NCBI RefSeq assembly: GCF_018397995.1
Contig: NZ_BBQH01000037.1
Location: 1-64,000 of the forward strand
Source: Rhizomonospora bruguierae
Lineage (GTDB): Bacteria; Actinomycetota; Actinomycetes; Mycobacteriales; Micromonosporaceae
DNA length: 64,000 nt
Direction: 5' to 3'
Below are positions 15,356-23,619 of the stretch, piece after piece (the stretch's first letter is position 1; each line of letters begins with the position of its first letter). Below the pieces are notes generated by a model, which was not told the DNA's origin, ran no database searches, and saw only the letters and a list, made by a program, of their open reading frames with translations. The position numbers were made by a program, and so were the translations under genes.

Positions 15356-16810
15356 GTGGATCCAGCCAGCACCAGACCAGCAAGACCGAGAACCGGCCGG
15401 CCGGCGTCGCCGGCCCGCCCAGCCCGTACCGTTCCGCGTACCGCCGCCGTCCTCGCCGCCGTCCTCGGCGCCTCGCTGCTCACCGGCGGGTACCGGGCCG
15501 AGGCGGCGGACGCGCCGCTCTCCCAGGGACGGCCCGCCCTCGCCTCGTCCACCGAACTGGGGGAGACCCCGGCCGCCGCCGCCGTGGACGGCAACCCGGC
15601 GACCCGCTGGGCCAGCCAGTGGAGCGACCCGCAGTGGCTGCGCGTGGACCTCGGCGCGACCGCCAACGTCACCCAGGTCGTGCTCCAGTGGGAGGCGGCG
15701 TACGCGCGGGCGTTCCAGATCCAGACCTCGCCGGACGGCAACGCCTGGACCACGATCTACAGCACCACCACCGGTGCCGGCGGCACGCAGACCCTCGACG
15801 TCATCGGCAGCGGCCGCTACGTGCGCCTCTACGGGACGGTCCGCGGCACCGGCTACGGGTACTCGCTGTACGAGTTCAAGGTGTTCGGCACGCTGGCGGG
15901 CAGCCCGCCGCCGACCGACGGGCCCGGCTTCGTCATGGCGGACCCGCCGGTGACCGGTGTCGTCCCGTCGACCGCCACGCCGCCACCGACCAACCCGCCG
16001 ACCACGCACCACGAGTTCCAGGCGAACTGCTCCGTCAGCCGCACCAACCTGCCCGACGACCCGATCGTCTTCTTCGGACTACCGGGCGCCTCGCACTACC
16101 ACACCTTCATGGGGAACACAACCACCAACGCGAACACCACGCTGCCCTCCCTCCAAGCGGGCGGCACCTCCTGCATCACGCCGGGCGACAAGACCGGGTA
16201 CTGGATGCCGACGCTCTACAACGGTGACGAGGCGGTGCAGCCGGTGGGCCGGCAGGTCATCTACTACAAGAGCGGCGTCCTCGACTACCGCAGCGTCCGC
16301 CCGTTCCCGCCGGGCCTGCGGTACGTGGTCGGCAGCCCGAGCGCCACGCTCGACGAGTTCCGCACCTCGCCCGGCGCCGTGGAGGGCTGGGAGTGCGGCG
16401 ACAGCTCCCGCAACGGGGACTTCCCGGCCACCTGCCCGGCCGGCTCGCAGCTCAATGTCCGGTTCCAGTCGCCGAGTTGCTGGGACGGGCTGCACCTGGA
16501 CACGCCCGACCACAAGAGCCACCTGGCGTACCCGGTGGTCGGCGTCTGCCCGGGCGACCACCCGGTCGCCGTGCCGATGATCGAGTTCAAGATGGCCTGG
16601 CCGGTCAGCGGCGACATGTCGCGGGTCCGGCTGTCCAGCGGACGCGGCTACTCGTTCCACTACGACGTCTTCAACGCCTGGGACCCGCCGACGCTCGCGG
16701 CCCTCACCACGCACTGCGTCAACGGCGGCCTCCAGTGTGACCCCCGCGGCTTCGACCAGTACAAGCCGGACCGCGGCGCCGCACTCAACGAGCAGTACCA
16801 GCTTCCGTGA
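15356..16810 (+). CDS. secreted DUF1996 protein with N-terminal F5/8 type C (CBM32-like) domain
   Basis: The 484-residue product has a long signal peptide (hydrophobic core about residues 27-45, cleavage near AEAAD). A discoidin-type domain follows (about 50-185) with GNPATRWASQWSDPQWLRVD and GRYVRLYGTVRGTGYGYSLYE, which usually binds carbohydrate. A Pro/Thr linker leads to DUF1996 (about 215-470) with the motifs SHYHTFMGN, TGYWMPTLYN, CWDGLHLDTPDHKSHLAYP and CPGDHPVAVPMIEFKMAW. The many histidines, aspartates and cysteines suggest an enzyme, but DUF1996 has no established activity to my knowledge. The GTG start has GGGAG upstream. A LacI-type operator upstream suggests control by carbohydrate. 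Confidence 0.9.
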   Translation: MDPASTRPARPRTGRPASPARPARTVPRTAAVLAAVLGASLLTGGYRAEAADAPLSQGRPALASSTELGETPAAAAVDGNPATRWASQWSDPQWLRVDLGATANVTQVVLQWEAAYARAFQIQTSPDGNAWTTIYSTTTGAGGTQTLDVIGSGRYVRLYGTVRGTGYGYSLYEFKVFGTLAGSPPPTDGPGFVMADPPVTGVVPSTATPPPTNPPTTHHEFQANCSVSRTNLPDDPIVFFGLPGASHYHTFMGNTTTNANTTLPSLQAGGTSCITPGDKTGYWMPTLYNGDEAVQPVGRQVIYYKSGVLDYRSVRPFPPGLRYVVGSPSATLDEFRTSPGAVEGWECGDSSRNGDFPATCPAGSQLNVRFQSPSCWDGLHLDTPDHKSHLAYPVVGVCPGDHPVAVPMIEFKMAWPVSGDMSRVRLSSGRGYSFHYDVFNAWDPPTLAALTTHCVNGGLQCDPRGFDQYKPDRGAALNEQYQLP

Positions 16811-16819
16811 CCGCCGCCG

Positions 16820-16849
16820 GCCCGGCCGTCGCCCGTGTGGCGGCCGGGC
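16820..16849. terminator. hairpin between convergent genes
   Basis: GCCCGGCCG...GCC pairs with GGCGGCCGGGC with a small bulge, right after the stop of the DUF1996 gene and 41 bases before the stop of the convergent glycosyltransferase gene. It could serve both directions. Confidence 0.5.
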
Positions 16850-16890
16850 CTGCGGCCCCGAGGGCGTGGGCCAGCGACGGCCCTATCTGC

Positions 16891-18384
16891 TCAGGCGGGT
16901 TTGCGAGCGGTGAACAGGGTGACCCGGAGGCCGGGGAGTGACCACTGCCGGAGGGCGACGAACCGCTCCCGGATCGCCTTGGCCTTCCGCTTTTCCATCG
17001 CCCCGAGCGGGTCGGAGCCGCGCGGAAGGGCGACCACCCAGAGCCGGCCGGTGCCCGCCAGGCAGGCGGCCGGATCCGGACACTCCTCCGCCCACAGGCT
17101 GTGCCGCTGCAACGCGCTGCTTCGCACCAGGGGGTCGCGCGGAAGGTGCCCGCGCAGGTGGTACGCCATGCCGGCGTCGAGGAAGCGCCCGCCGTCGCGC
17201 GGGCCGTAGGCGATGGCGTCGCCGGGGCGCGCGTTCGCCCGGACGATGGCCGCCGCGCCCGCGTAGTCGATCTGGTCCGGGTCGTGCGACCGCCGCACGG
17301 CCCGCTGGTCCGGCACGGCCAGCGCCAGGCAGAGCAGCACGATCGCCAGCGCGGCCGGCGGCCGGGCGAGGGCCAGCGCGGCCCCGGCCAGCAGGCAGGC
17401 CAGCGGGACCACGAACGTGAGGTACCGGGTCACCCACAGCGGGACCACCGAGCCGGCGGCGAACAGCAGGAGCGTGGGCAGCAGGACGCAGAGCCCAAGC
17501 ACCCAGCCCCAGCGGCCCCGCAGGGCCCAGCCCAGCGCGGCGAGGCCGACCACGAACCCGGCCGTGATCGCCGAGCGGAACACGGAGCCGGGCGCCCGGA
17601 ACAGGTCGCCCAGGTGAGGCATGGGGACCCAGTTGAGCTGCCGATCGTGCTCCGCGCCGCCGAGCAGCGCCAGGGGCAGCAGGGCGAGGCATGCCGCCCC
17701 GGTCACGGCCAGCCAGCGCAGCGCGGAGCGCCCGTCCCGGTCGCGCAGCCAGGTCAGCAGCGCCGCGACCGCGTGCCCCGCAACCAGGAGTACCGCGACC
17801 AGGTGCGCAAACCCGAGCGCGAAGACGGCCAGTCCGTAGGCTGCCCAGCGGCCCCACCCCGCTGGCCGACCGGCGGGTGGGCCGGGGCCGGCGTTTCCGC
17901 CGGAGTGGTCCGCGGTCCAGCGGTGGGTCAGGCAGCAGGCCAGCAGGTAGGTTGCCAGCACCGCGAGGGCGGTCGCGGCCGCGTACGGCCGCGCCTCCTG
18001 CGCGTACCGGGCGGTGCTCGGCTGCACCGCGACGAGCAGCCCGGCGGACACCCCCGCCCAGGGTCCGAACAGGTACCGCCCGAGGTGCGCGGTCAGGCCG
18101 GCCGCGACCACCATGGCGGCGAGGCTCGGCGCCCGGAGCGCCGGAACGGAGTCCCCGACCAGGGCGATCCAGCCGTGCAGGAACAGGTAGTACGGCGTGG
18201 AGACGGCGTCCACGTGCGGCACCATCCGCACGATCTCCGGGATCGACCGCCGTGCGGCGCTCCAGGTGGCCAGTTCGTCCCGCCACGGCTGGGTGGACGC
18301 GACGCCGGGGCCGGCGATGAGCAGCGTGACCGCGGCCGGGCAGAGCCAGACGAGCCAGGTCCGCGGACGCTCGGGCTTGACCAC
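16891..18384 (-). CDS. GT39-like membrane glycosyltransferase
   Basis: The product has 497 residues and about ten membrane segments. The first external loop contains QPWRDELATWSAARRS, with the Asp-Glu pair typical of the GT-C/PMT_2 fold, and a later QEARPYAAATALAVL segment is also family-like. The C-terminal 130 residues form a soluble domain. Such proteins transfer sugars from polyprenyl-phosphate donors on the outer face of the membrane. The acceptor is unknown. The GTG start at 18384 leads straight into a basic residue run and the first helix. The gene stands alone. Confidence 0.85.
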   Translation of the reverse strand: MVKPERPRTWLVWLCPAAVTLLIAGPGVASTQPWRDELATWSAARRSIPEIVRMVPHVDAVSTPYYLFLHGWIALVGDSVPALRAPSLAAMVVAAGLTAHLGRYLFGPWAGVSAGLLVAVQPSTARYAQEARPYAAATALAVLATYLLACCLTHRWTADHSGGNAGPGPPAGRPAGWGRWAAYGLAVFALGFAHLVAVLLVAGHAVAALLTWLRDRDGRSALRWLAVTGAACLALLPLALLGGAEHDRQLNWVPMPHLGDLFRAPGSVFRSAITAGFVVGLAALGWALRGRWGWVLGLCVLLPTLLLFAAGSVVPLWVTRYLTFVVPLACLLAGAALALARPPAALAIVLLCLALAVPDQRAVRRSHDPDQIDYAGAAAIVRANARPGDAIAYGPRDGGRFLDAGMAYHLRGHLPRDPLVRSSALQRHSLWAEECPDPAACLAGTGRLWVVALPRGSDPLGAMEKRKAKAIRERFVALRQWSLPGLRVTLFTARKPA

Positions 18385-18567
18385 CGGCGGACCTGCCGAT
18401 CATCGAGACGGGGGGCGGTCAGCCTGGACGCGCTGCGCAGCCGGCCGTTGCCCCTGACCTCAGACCATTGTGGGCGGACGCCGAGGTCAAGTGGGTGGTA
18501 CGGGGCGGCCTGTCACCCGTTTCAGTCGTGGCCCGAACCCGGGCGTGAGCCGCGGGACGGGCCGTTC

Positions 18568-19473
18568 TCATGCCGCTTCCGTGACGGCTGTGCCCGGCTG
18601 GGCGGTCGGCGCCGCGTCCAGGAGGCGCAGCGCGGACCGGACGGTTCCGGGAGCCGCCGGCAGCAGCGGCAGCCGGACGTCGGCGCTCGGAATACGCCCC
18701 TGGGCGTGCAGGACGCCCTTGATCACGGTGGGGTTGGGTTCCGCGAACAGCGCCCCGGACAGCCGGGCGAGGCGGTGGCCGAGCGCCCGCGCCCGCCCGG
18801 TCGCCCCGGTACGCCAGGCGTGGACCAGTTCGGCGAAGCCGGCGGTCTCGACGTGCGCGGAGGCGAGGATGCCGCCGTGCGCGCCGAGCGCCAGCAGCGG
18901 TGCGACGAAGGCGTCGTCCCCGCCGAGGACCGCGAAGCCGTCCGGCGGGTCCGCGAGCAGGTCGACCGCCTCCGCGTCGATGCCGCCCACCGCGTACTTG
19001 ATGCCGGCCACGCCGTCCACCGCGGCGAGCCGGCGGATCGCTTCGGCGGACAGTGGCTGCCCGGTGCGGTTCGGGACGTGGTAGACGACGAGCGGGACGG
19101 GGCTGGCCTTGGCCAGGGTGGTGAGGTGTGCGACCACACCCGCCTCGCCCGGCCGCACGAAGGGCGGGACCAGGCTGAGCGCGGCCGTGACCCCGGCGCA
19201 CCGCGCCAGGGACCGCACGGCCGCCACGGTGTCGGCGCCGACCAGGAGCGGGGAACCGCCACGGTCCCGGCAGATCTGGGCGATCACGTTGAGGACGGTG
19301 TCGCGCTCGCCGGCGGTGAGCGCGCCGGCCTCGGCCGTCGTGCCCAGCGCCACGAGGCCGGCGGCGCCGGCGTCGAGCACGTCGTGGGCCAGGCGCTCCA
19401 GCGCTACCACGGCCACCGCTCCGGTGGCCTCGAACGGGGTGATCAGCGGGACGTACAGGCCGGTGAGTGTCAT
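18568..19473 (-). CDS. dihydrodipicolinate synthase/N-acetylneuraminate lyase family protein
   Basis: The 301-residue protein is a class I aldolase of the DapA/NanA superfamily. LYVPLITPFEATGAV, GTTAEAGALTAGER, VPLVVYHVPNRTGQ (catalytic tyrosine) and GVAGIKYAVGG (Schiff-base lysine) are all present. GTTAEAG replaces the GTTGES of true DapA, and the gene is not near lysine genes, so I do not call it dapA. A catabolic lyase for a 2-keto acid is more likely. It is transcribed divergently from a LysR regulator across a 70-base gap with a LysR-type box, which is the usual layout for a regulator and its target. Confidence 0.88.
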   Translation of the reverse strand: MTLTGLYVPLITPFEATGAVAVVALERLAHDVLDAGAAGLVALGTTAEAGALTAGERDTVLNVIAQICRDRGGSPLLVGADTVAAVRSLARCAGVTAALSLVPPFVRPGEAGVVAHLTTLAKASPVPLVVYHVPNRTGQPLSAEAIRRLAAVDGVAGIKYAVGGIDAEAVDLLADPPDGFAVLGGDDAFVAPLLALGAHGGILASAHVETAGFAELVHAWRTGATGRARALGHRLARLSGALFAEPNPTVIKGVLHAQGRIPSADVRLPLLPAAPGTVRSALRLLDAAPTAQPGTAVTEAA

Positions 19474-19519
19474 GGATCGAGGGTCCGCCGGGGCGACCAT
19501 CAGGTCCAGTTCACATTCG

Positions 19520-19534
19520 TTACCGGAACCGTAA
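19520..19534. promoter_or_regulatory. LysR-type T-N11-A box (TTAC-N7-GTAA)
   Basis: The 15-base sequence TTACCGGAACCGTAA is an inverted repeat with arms TTAC/GTAA and contains the T-N11-A pattern bound by LysR proteins. It lies ten bases before the LysR start codon and about 47 bases from the start of the divergent aldolase gene, so it could control both. Confidence 0.6.
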
Positions 19535-19543
19535 GCTGATCTG

Positions 19544-20605
19544 ATGCTGGATGTGCGCCGCCTCGGCCTGCTCTGCGACCTGTCCCGCCTCGGCACGATC
19601 GCCGCGGTCGCCCAGGCGCACACCTACACGCCCTCGGCGGTATCCCAGCAGCTGTCCACGTTGGAACGCGAGGCCGGCGTGCCGCTGCTGGAGCGGACCG
19701 GCCGGCGGGTCGCCCTCACCCCGGCCGGCCGGGTACTCGTCGAGCACGCCGAACAGGTCCTCGCCGCCCTGGAGCGGACCTCCGCCGCGCTCGCCGCGGT
19801 CACCGCCGGGCTCACCGGTCCGCTGCGCATCGGGGCCTTCCCGACGGCGGTCCGCACGCTGCTCCCGCCGGCCCTGGTCGACCTGGGCCGGTGCCACCCC
19901 GGCCTCGACCTGATGGTGACCGAACTGGATCCGGTGGCCGTGCCGGCGGCGCTGCGCGACCGCCGCCTCGACGTGGGCCTGCTCCAGGACTACGACGCCG
20001 TACCGGCCCTGCCGGACTCCACACTGGACGCCGTGCCGCTGATGGACGAGACCGTGTACCTCGCCGTGCCCGCCACCGGCACCGCGGGTGCGCTGCCCGC
20101 CGCCGGCTACCCGGCTGGGCTGCCGGCCGCCGGCGCCGTGGACGGGCTGGCCCCCCTGGCTGGGCTGCCCGCTGCCGGTATCGCGGCTGGGCTGGCCGCC
20201 CTGGCTGGGCTGCCGGCCGCCGGTATCGCGGGCGGGCTGGCCGCCGCGCGCGAGGCAAGCTGGATTCTGGCCAGCCCCGGCACGCTCTGCCACACCGCCA
20301 CCCTCAACGTCTGCCGGGCCGCCGGCTTCGCGCCCCGCGCCCGCCACCACGCCGACGACTTCGCGACCGTGCTCGCCCTGGTCGCCGCCGGGCTGGGCGT
20401 CTCGCTGGTCCCCGAACTGGCCGCCGCGGAGCTGCCCGGCGGCGTGCGCCTGATCCCGCTGACCACCCGGCGGCGCACCCGTATCGCCTACCGCCGGGGC
20501 GCCGGCGCCCACCCGGCGGTGAGCGCGTTCGTCACCGCCCTCCGGGCCTCGGCCGGCGCCTTCCCGGCCGCCACACCCGGCCAGGCACCGGCGGATCGGG
20601 CATAG
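19544..20605 (+). CDS. LysR-family transcriptional regulator with internal repeat expansion
   Basis: The 353-residue protein begins with a winged HTH (about 1-62) containing HTYTPSAVSQQLSTLEREAG and LLERTGRRVALTPAG, followed by the LysR effector-binding domain (GPLRIGAFPTAVRTLLPPAL and later GLGVSLVPELAA). Around residues 190-235 the domain is interrupted by about 45 residues of an Ala/Gly/Leu/Pro repeat (LAGLPAAGIAAGLAA), encoded by three 45-bp tandem units. This makes the protein longer than the usual 290-310 residues. The repeat keeps the frame, so the protein may be functional. It probably controls the divergent DapA-family gene. Confidence 0.9.
   Translation: MLDVRRLGLLCDLSRLGTIAAVAQAHTYTPSAVSQQLSTLEREAGVPLLERTGRRVALTPAGRVLVEHAEQVLAALERTSAALAAVTAGLTGPLRIGAFPTAVRTLLPPALVDLGRCHPGLDLMVTELDPVAVPAALRDRRLDVGLLQDYDAVPALPDSTLDAVPLMDETVYLAVPATGTAGALPAAGYPAGLPAAGAVDGLAPLAGLPAAGIAAGLAALAGLPAAGIAGGLAAAREASWILASPGTLCHTATLNVCRAAGFAPRARHHADDFATVLALVAAGLGVSLVPELAAAELPGGVRLIPLTTRRRTRIAYRRGAGAHPAVSAFVTALRASAGAFPAATPGQAPADRA
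20113..20247 (+). repeat. three tandem 45-bp units inside the LysR gene
   Basis: Units at 20113-20157, 20158-20202 and 20203-20247 each begin GGCTGGGCTGCC and encode 15 residues. Units 2 and 3 are nearly identical, while unit 1 is more diverged. The repeat falls in the effector-binding domain. Confidence 0.8.
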
Positions 20606-20667
20606 CGGTCAGGCTTAGCTGGGTGGTCGGGCATTGCGGGTCGGGCACCGGCCGGGGCGGGGTGGCG

Positions 20668-21249
20668 TCAGCGGTTGGCGAACCACTCGTCCGCGAGCAT
20701 GGCGAAGTCCAGTTCGGTGCTCCACTCGCCCTTGAACCACTCGTTGCGCACCAGCCGCGCCTCCTGCCGCATGCCGAGCCGGCGGGCCAGCCGGGCCGAG
20801 GGCTCGTTGCGCTCGTCGATCCGGGCAATGACGCGATGCAGGCGCAGCTCCTCGAAGCCGAGGCGGAGCATCTCCCGGGCGGCCTCGGTGACGTAGCCGT
20901 GCCCGCCGTGGTCCGGGTGCACCACGTACCCGATCTCGCCGGTCCCGTGCAGGCGGCTGTGCCAGAACAGGATCACGTCGCCGATCAGTTCCCCGGTCGC
21001 GGCCACCTCGATGCCCAGGGTCAGGTGCTGGCCCTCGTCGGTCAGTTCGGTGTTCGCCCACTGGGTGGCCAGCCGGTCGTGGATGACCTCGCGGGTCATC
21101 GGGTGGAAGGGCACGTAGCGGCACACCTCGGGGATGCTGCGGTAGGCAAGGAGCGCGTCCACGTCCTTCCCGGTCAGGGGCCGCAGCAGCAACCGCTCGG
21201 TCCGGACGGGGTAGGCGGGGCGAAGCACAGGATCCGACACGGCGACCAT
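20668..21249 (-). CDS. GNAT N-acetyltransferase (RimJ/RimL-like)
   Basis: The product is about 193 residues with the GNAT fold: an N-terminal TERLLLRPLTGKDV strand, YVVHPDHGGHGYVTEAARE (acetyl-CoA-binding motif A) and LHRVIARIDERNEPSARLARRLG followed by MRQEARL. This pattern is that of the ribosomal-protein or small-molecule acetyltransferases of the Acetyltransf_3 group. The substrate is unknown. I chose the ATG at 21249. A GTG at 21240 is an alternative and neither has a clear ribosome binding site. The gene converges with the LysR gene. Confidence 0.87.
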   Translation of the reverse strand: MVAVSDPVLRPAYPVRTERLLLRPLTGKDVDALLAYRSIPEVCRYVPFHPMTREVIHDRLATQWANTELTDEGQHLTLGIEVAATGELIGDVILFWHSRLHGTGEIGYVVHPDHGGHGYVTEAAREMLRLGFEELRLHRVIARIDERNEPSARLARRLGMRQEARLVRNEWFKGEWSTELDFAMLADEWFANR

Positions 21250-21290
21250 CGTGCCAGCCACCGGCGCCCGCATCGAGCCGGTTTCGGGGT

Positions 21291-21425
21291 TGGCTGACCT
21301 GCTGGCGGCTCTGGCGTGGGTTCCTGACCCGGGTGACGACCCGCGAGGGATCCGGTACCCCTGGCGAGCGCGCTCGCGGTGATTGCCGACTGGGCCGAGG
21401 ATCTCGATGCGCTCGGGTTCGACGG
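21291..21425 (+). pseudogene. ISAs1-type transposase N-terminal remnant
   Basis: The reading LADLLAALAWVPDPGDD, then PRGIRYP, then after a one-base shift LASALAVIADWAEDLDALGF resembles the DDE_Tnp_1-associated N-terminal domain of ISAs1-family transposases (the VPDPR...G.RYPL and IAEWA elements). The usual block between the PL and the IADWA element is shortened. No DDE catalytic domain follows. This is a small fossil, and the match is from memory of the family pattern. Confidence 0.45.
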
Positions 21426-21655
21426 CCGGTTACCGATCTTGATCACGGCGTGCTGTTGCCCGGGCGAGTTATCCCAACAGGCATGGTCGAGTCGACTATG
21501 GACCGAGCGGATCGGGCGTCGTAGGAGCGCGTACCCTCAAGTCCGTGATCGTTGCCGACGTGCCCCATCGCAGCATGCTTAGGACAGCTGTCGACCAAGA
21601 CCCCAGGTCCCGGCCGGAAGCCTCGCCACGAGCTGTCCTACCCCGCCGCAGGGCC

Positions 21656-22198
21656 ATGCGCTTCGCCGGGGCCCTAGCCACCTGCGTCCTGGGACTCGGC
21701 CTGACTGCCTGTTCCGCCGACACCGCCGAGCTCGGCCAGCTGCACGATCCGTGCCCGTTGATTACTGACGACATGCTCGCGCGGCTCGCCCCCGGCGCCG
21801 CCCGCGAACCCGACCGGGACGTCAGCTCGCATGGCGCCACCCTCGGGTGCGGCGTCGACCTGAACGCCGCTGACGGGTTCCGCGGCGACCTCAACGTCAA
21901 GGTCATCGCCGAGTCCTCGTCCTCCTACAACCCCAGCTACAACGAGAAAACACAGACCGAGGAGTGCGACGGCATCGGCGCACCGCTCAGCCAGGACGGC
22001 CCCGGCGACCGTTCCTGCTTCGTCGTACACCCGTGGGACGGGAGCCAGTCCCGGATCGATGGCTGGGCCTTCGTCGGCGGACACTACGCCGCCAAGGTCG
22101 CGTACCAGCTCCAGGAGCCGCAGCAGTTCCCGGCCGGTGCCGAACAGGATCTGCGTGACCTGCTCGACGCCGCAGCCGCCAGCCTGCCCGCCGACTGA
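21656..22198 (+). CDS. secreted lipoprotein of unknown function (DUF3558-like)
   Basis: The product (about 180 residues from the ATG at 21656) starts with a classic lipoprotein signal ending in LGLGLTAC. The mature part has HDPCPLITDDMLARLAP, a repeated pattern of Cys residues (four in the mature domain) and a final amphipathic helix AEQDLRDLLDAAAASL. The layout Pro-Cys-x-Leu then LGCGV and SCFVV resembles DUF3558-type lipoproteins of actinomycetes, but I am not certain of the family. In-frame upstream starts exist (ATG at 21575 or 21545) and would lengthen the signal. No operon partner is present. Confidence 0.75.
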   Translation: MRFAGALATCVLGLGLTACSADTAELGQLHDPCPLITDDMLARLAPGAAREPDRDVSSHGATLGCGVDLNAADGFRGDLNVKVIAESSSSYNPSYNEKTQTEECDGIGAPLSQDGPGDRSCFVVHPWDGSQSRIDGWAFVGGHYAAKVAYQLQEPQQFPAGAEQDLRDLLDAAAASLPAD

Positions 22199-22950
22199 GC
22201 ACAGTGGAAGAACGGACGGCAACAGGCCGTCGGTCATGCTCGGCGGGTTGCGGTAGACGGGTGTCGCCCTATTCGGGGTGACGCGCCGATCACGCCGTCG
22301 ACCTGCGGCGACGGCGATGGAGTGGTCGCTACTCCCGGCCGGGTGCGCCTACCATGTCGTAGATGTGGCGGTGGCTGCCTCGGCCCTACCGAGCAAGGCG
22401 AGCAGTTCCCTACTAATACCGGGTGTAGCAGCGATGGTTGCTCGGGAGCCTAGGGTGTGCTCACTGCCGTCCTGGTCCATGATGATGGCTCCGGCCTCTC
22501 GGGCGATGACTACACCCGCCGCGACGTCCCATGGATGGTTGGCGAGTGTTACTGAGGCGTCGAGTTTGCCTTCGGCTAGCCACGAGAGGTCCACGGCCGC
22601 TGATCCGTTCATGCGAACCCGGCCGTGCTCAACGAGGTGCGCCAGGCGTTGGCGCGGCGCGGGGCCCACCTGGGGATGCTGGACGCACCGCTGTAACGAC
22701 GGTGTTTCAACGAAACGCCCGCGGGCCCGCCGAGAGCGGCGGCCCCGCCGGGGCGTGGCCTCAGCGCGGGGCGATGTCCGGGAGCGTCGCCGGGGCCGGC
22801 AGGCGGTGTGCGGGAGCGGTAAGCGTCGCCGCCGTCGTCGCCCCCAGCGGGGCCCGGCGGAACAGGCGTCCGCCGTACCGTAGCCACGCGACCTGGCCGC
22901 GGGCGCCCCGGACGAAGTCGGATCGGGTGCCGGGGCGCCGGCGCCGGGCG
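22199..22950. other. gene graveyard region
   Basis: No intact gene is evident in this 750-base stretch. It contains the inositol-monophosphatase remnant (22349-22630, minus strand). On the + strand, a short reading ending in RRGAHLGMLDAPL (22622-22696, with a TAA stop) looks like the tail of some other protein. On the minus strand, a coding-like reading with RGQVAWLRYGGRLFRRAPLG ends at a TGA near 22787 and has no start codon. I read all three as debris of former genes, with moderate to low certainty. Confidence 0.4.
22349..22630 (-). pseudogene. inositol monophosphatase family remnant (C-terminal part)
   Basis: The reading VRMNGSAAVDLSWLAEGKLD, then HPWDVAAGVVIAREAGAIIMD and a C-terminal ISRELLALLG is the second half of the IMPase fold. 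It holds the conserved G-S-A-A substrate motif and the WDxAAG metal-binding aspartate. The N-terminal half with the first metal sites (GT.NF, DPIDGT) is absent. What precedes it is unrelated sequence in frame. A protein of about 106 residues could be made from an ATG at 22669, but it could not form the active site. Confidence 0.7.
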
Positions 22951-23076
22951 TCAGCGGCGGAAGAAGACGTTGAGGCAGAGGGTCAGCAGGATCGAGCCCA
23001 CCACCGAGATCAGGATCATGACCAGGCAGCCCGGCCCGCCGCCGAGGGGCCTGATCTCCACGTTGCCGAACCGCAT
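22951..23076 (-). CDS. 41-residue single-helix membrane protein
   Basis: The product begins MRFGNVEIRPLGGGPGC, then a single hydrophobic helix of about 22 residues, and ends NVFFRR. The start ATG is preceded by GGGCGG at a short distance. I believe similar tiny proteins with the EIRPLGGG motif followed by a helix occur in many actinomycetes, but I know of no function. It is too small for standard gene-length cut-offs. The clear topology and the basic end support a real gene. Confidence 0.6.
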   Translation of the reverse strand: MRFGNVEIRPLGGGPGCLVMILISVVGSILLTLCLNVFFRR

Positions 23077-23260
23077 TCCGCCCGGTACCCCGCCCGGCCG
23101 CCCGTCATGCGCCGCACCCGAGTTGGCCCGCGGTACCCGGGCGTGGAAGCCAAGCTCGCGGGCGGCGCGTGCCTGACCGTGAGCGCGTTTGCCCCCGCCG
23201 TCGCCGGGAAGGACACCGGGGGTGCGTGCCTGACGGCGCGCCGGCACCGAGGGGGACGCG

Positions 23261-23458
23261 ATGGACGAACGCCCCGCAGCGCGGGTGGAGCAGGGGCTCG
23301 ACGATCTGCTGGCGGGCGCGCGCGACAAGCCCCCGGACGAGCGGGTGAAACGCATGGGCACGGCCGGCGTGCCTGTCGAGGGCGAGGACGACGCGATGAC
23401 CGACGATGACGCGCGCACCCCGGACGGCGCGACGTTCGGCAGCACGAAGGAGCCGTGA
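23261..23458 (+). CDS. small acidic hypothetical protein (65 residues)
   Basis: The ATG is preceded by GAGGGGG at five bases, a strong ribosome binding site. The product is hydrophilic, with no membrane segment: residues 1-30 may form a helix (ARVEQGLDDLLAGARDKPPD), and the rest is acidic and likely disordered (EGEDDAMTDDDAR). I do not recognise a family. It resembles other short acidic proteins of actinomycetes, such as that at 45912 in this window. Confidence 0.6.
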   Translation: MDERPAARVEQGLDDLLAGARDKPPDERVKRMGTAGVPVEGEDDAMTDDDARTPDGATFGSTKEP

Positions 23459-23619
23459 GGCGCCGGGCCGCCTCCTGCCAGTATCGATTCGGAAGGCACG
23501 CCATGATCGCAGCGACGCTGCCCACGATGTTCAAGACCCACCGCCGACCCCACACCATGCACCCGGCCCGCCTGCTGCACATGGGAGGCAGCCAGCGACG
23601 AGCTCGGGGAAGCAACGGG

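Noticed and set aside
17101-19539. An 812-codon open frame on the + strand
   Set aside because: It lies antisense to the glycosyltransferase and aldolase genes and contains no recognisable domain.
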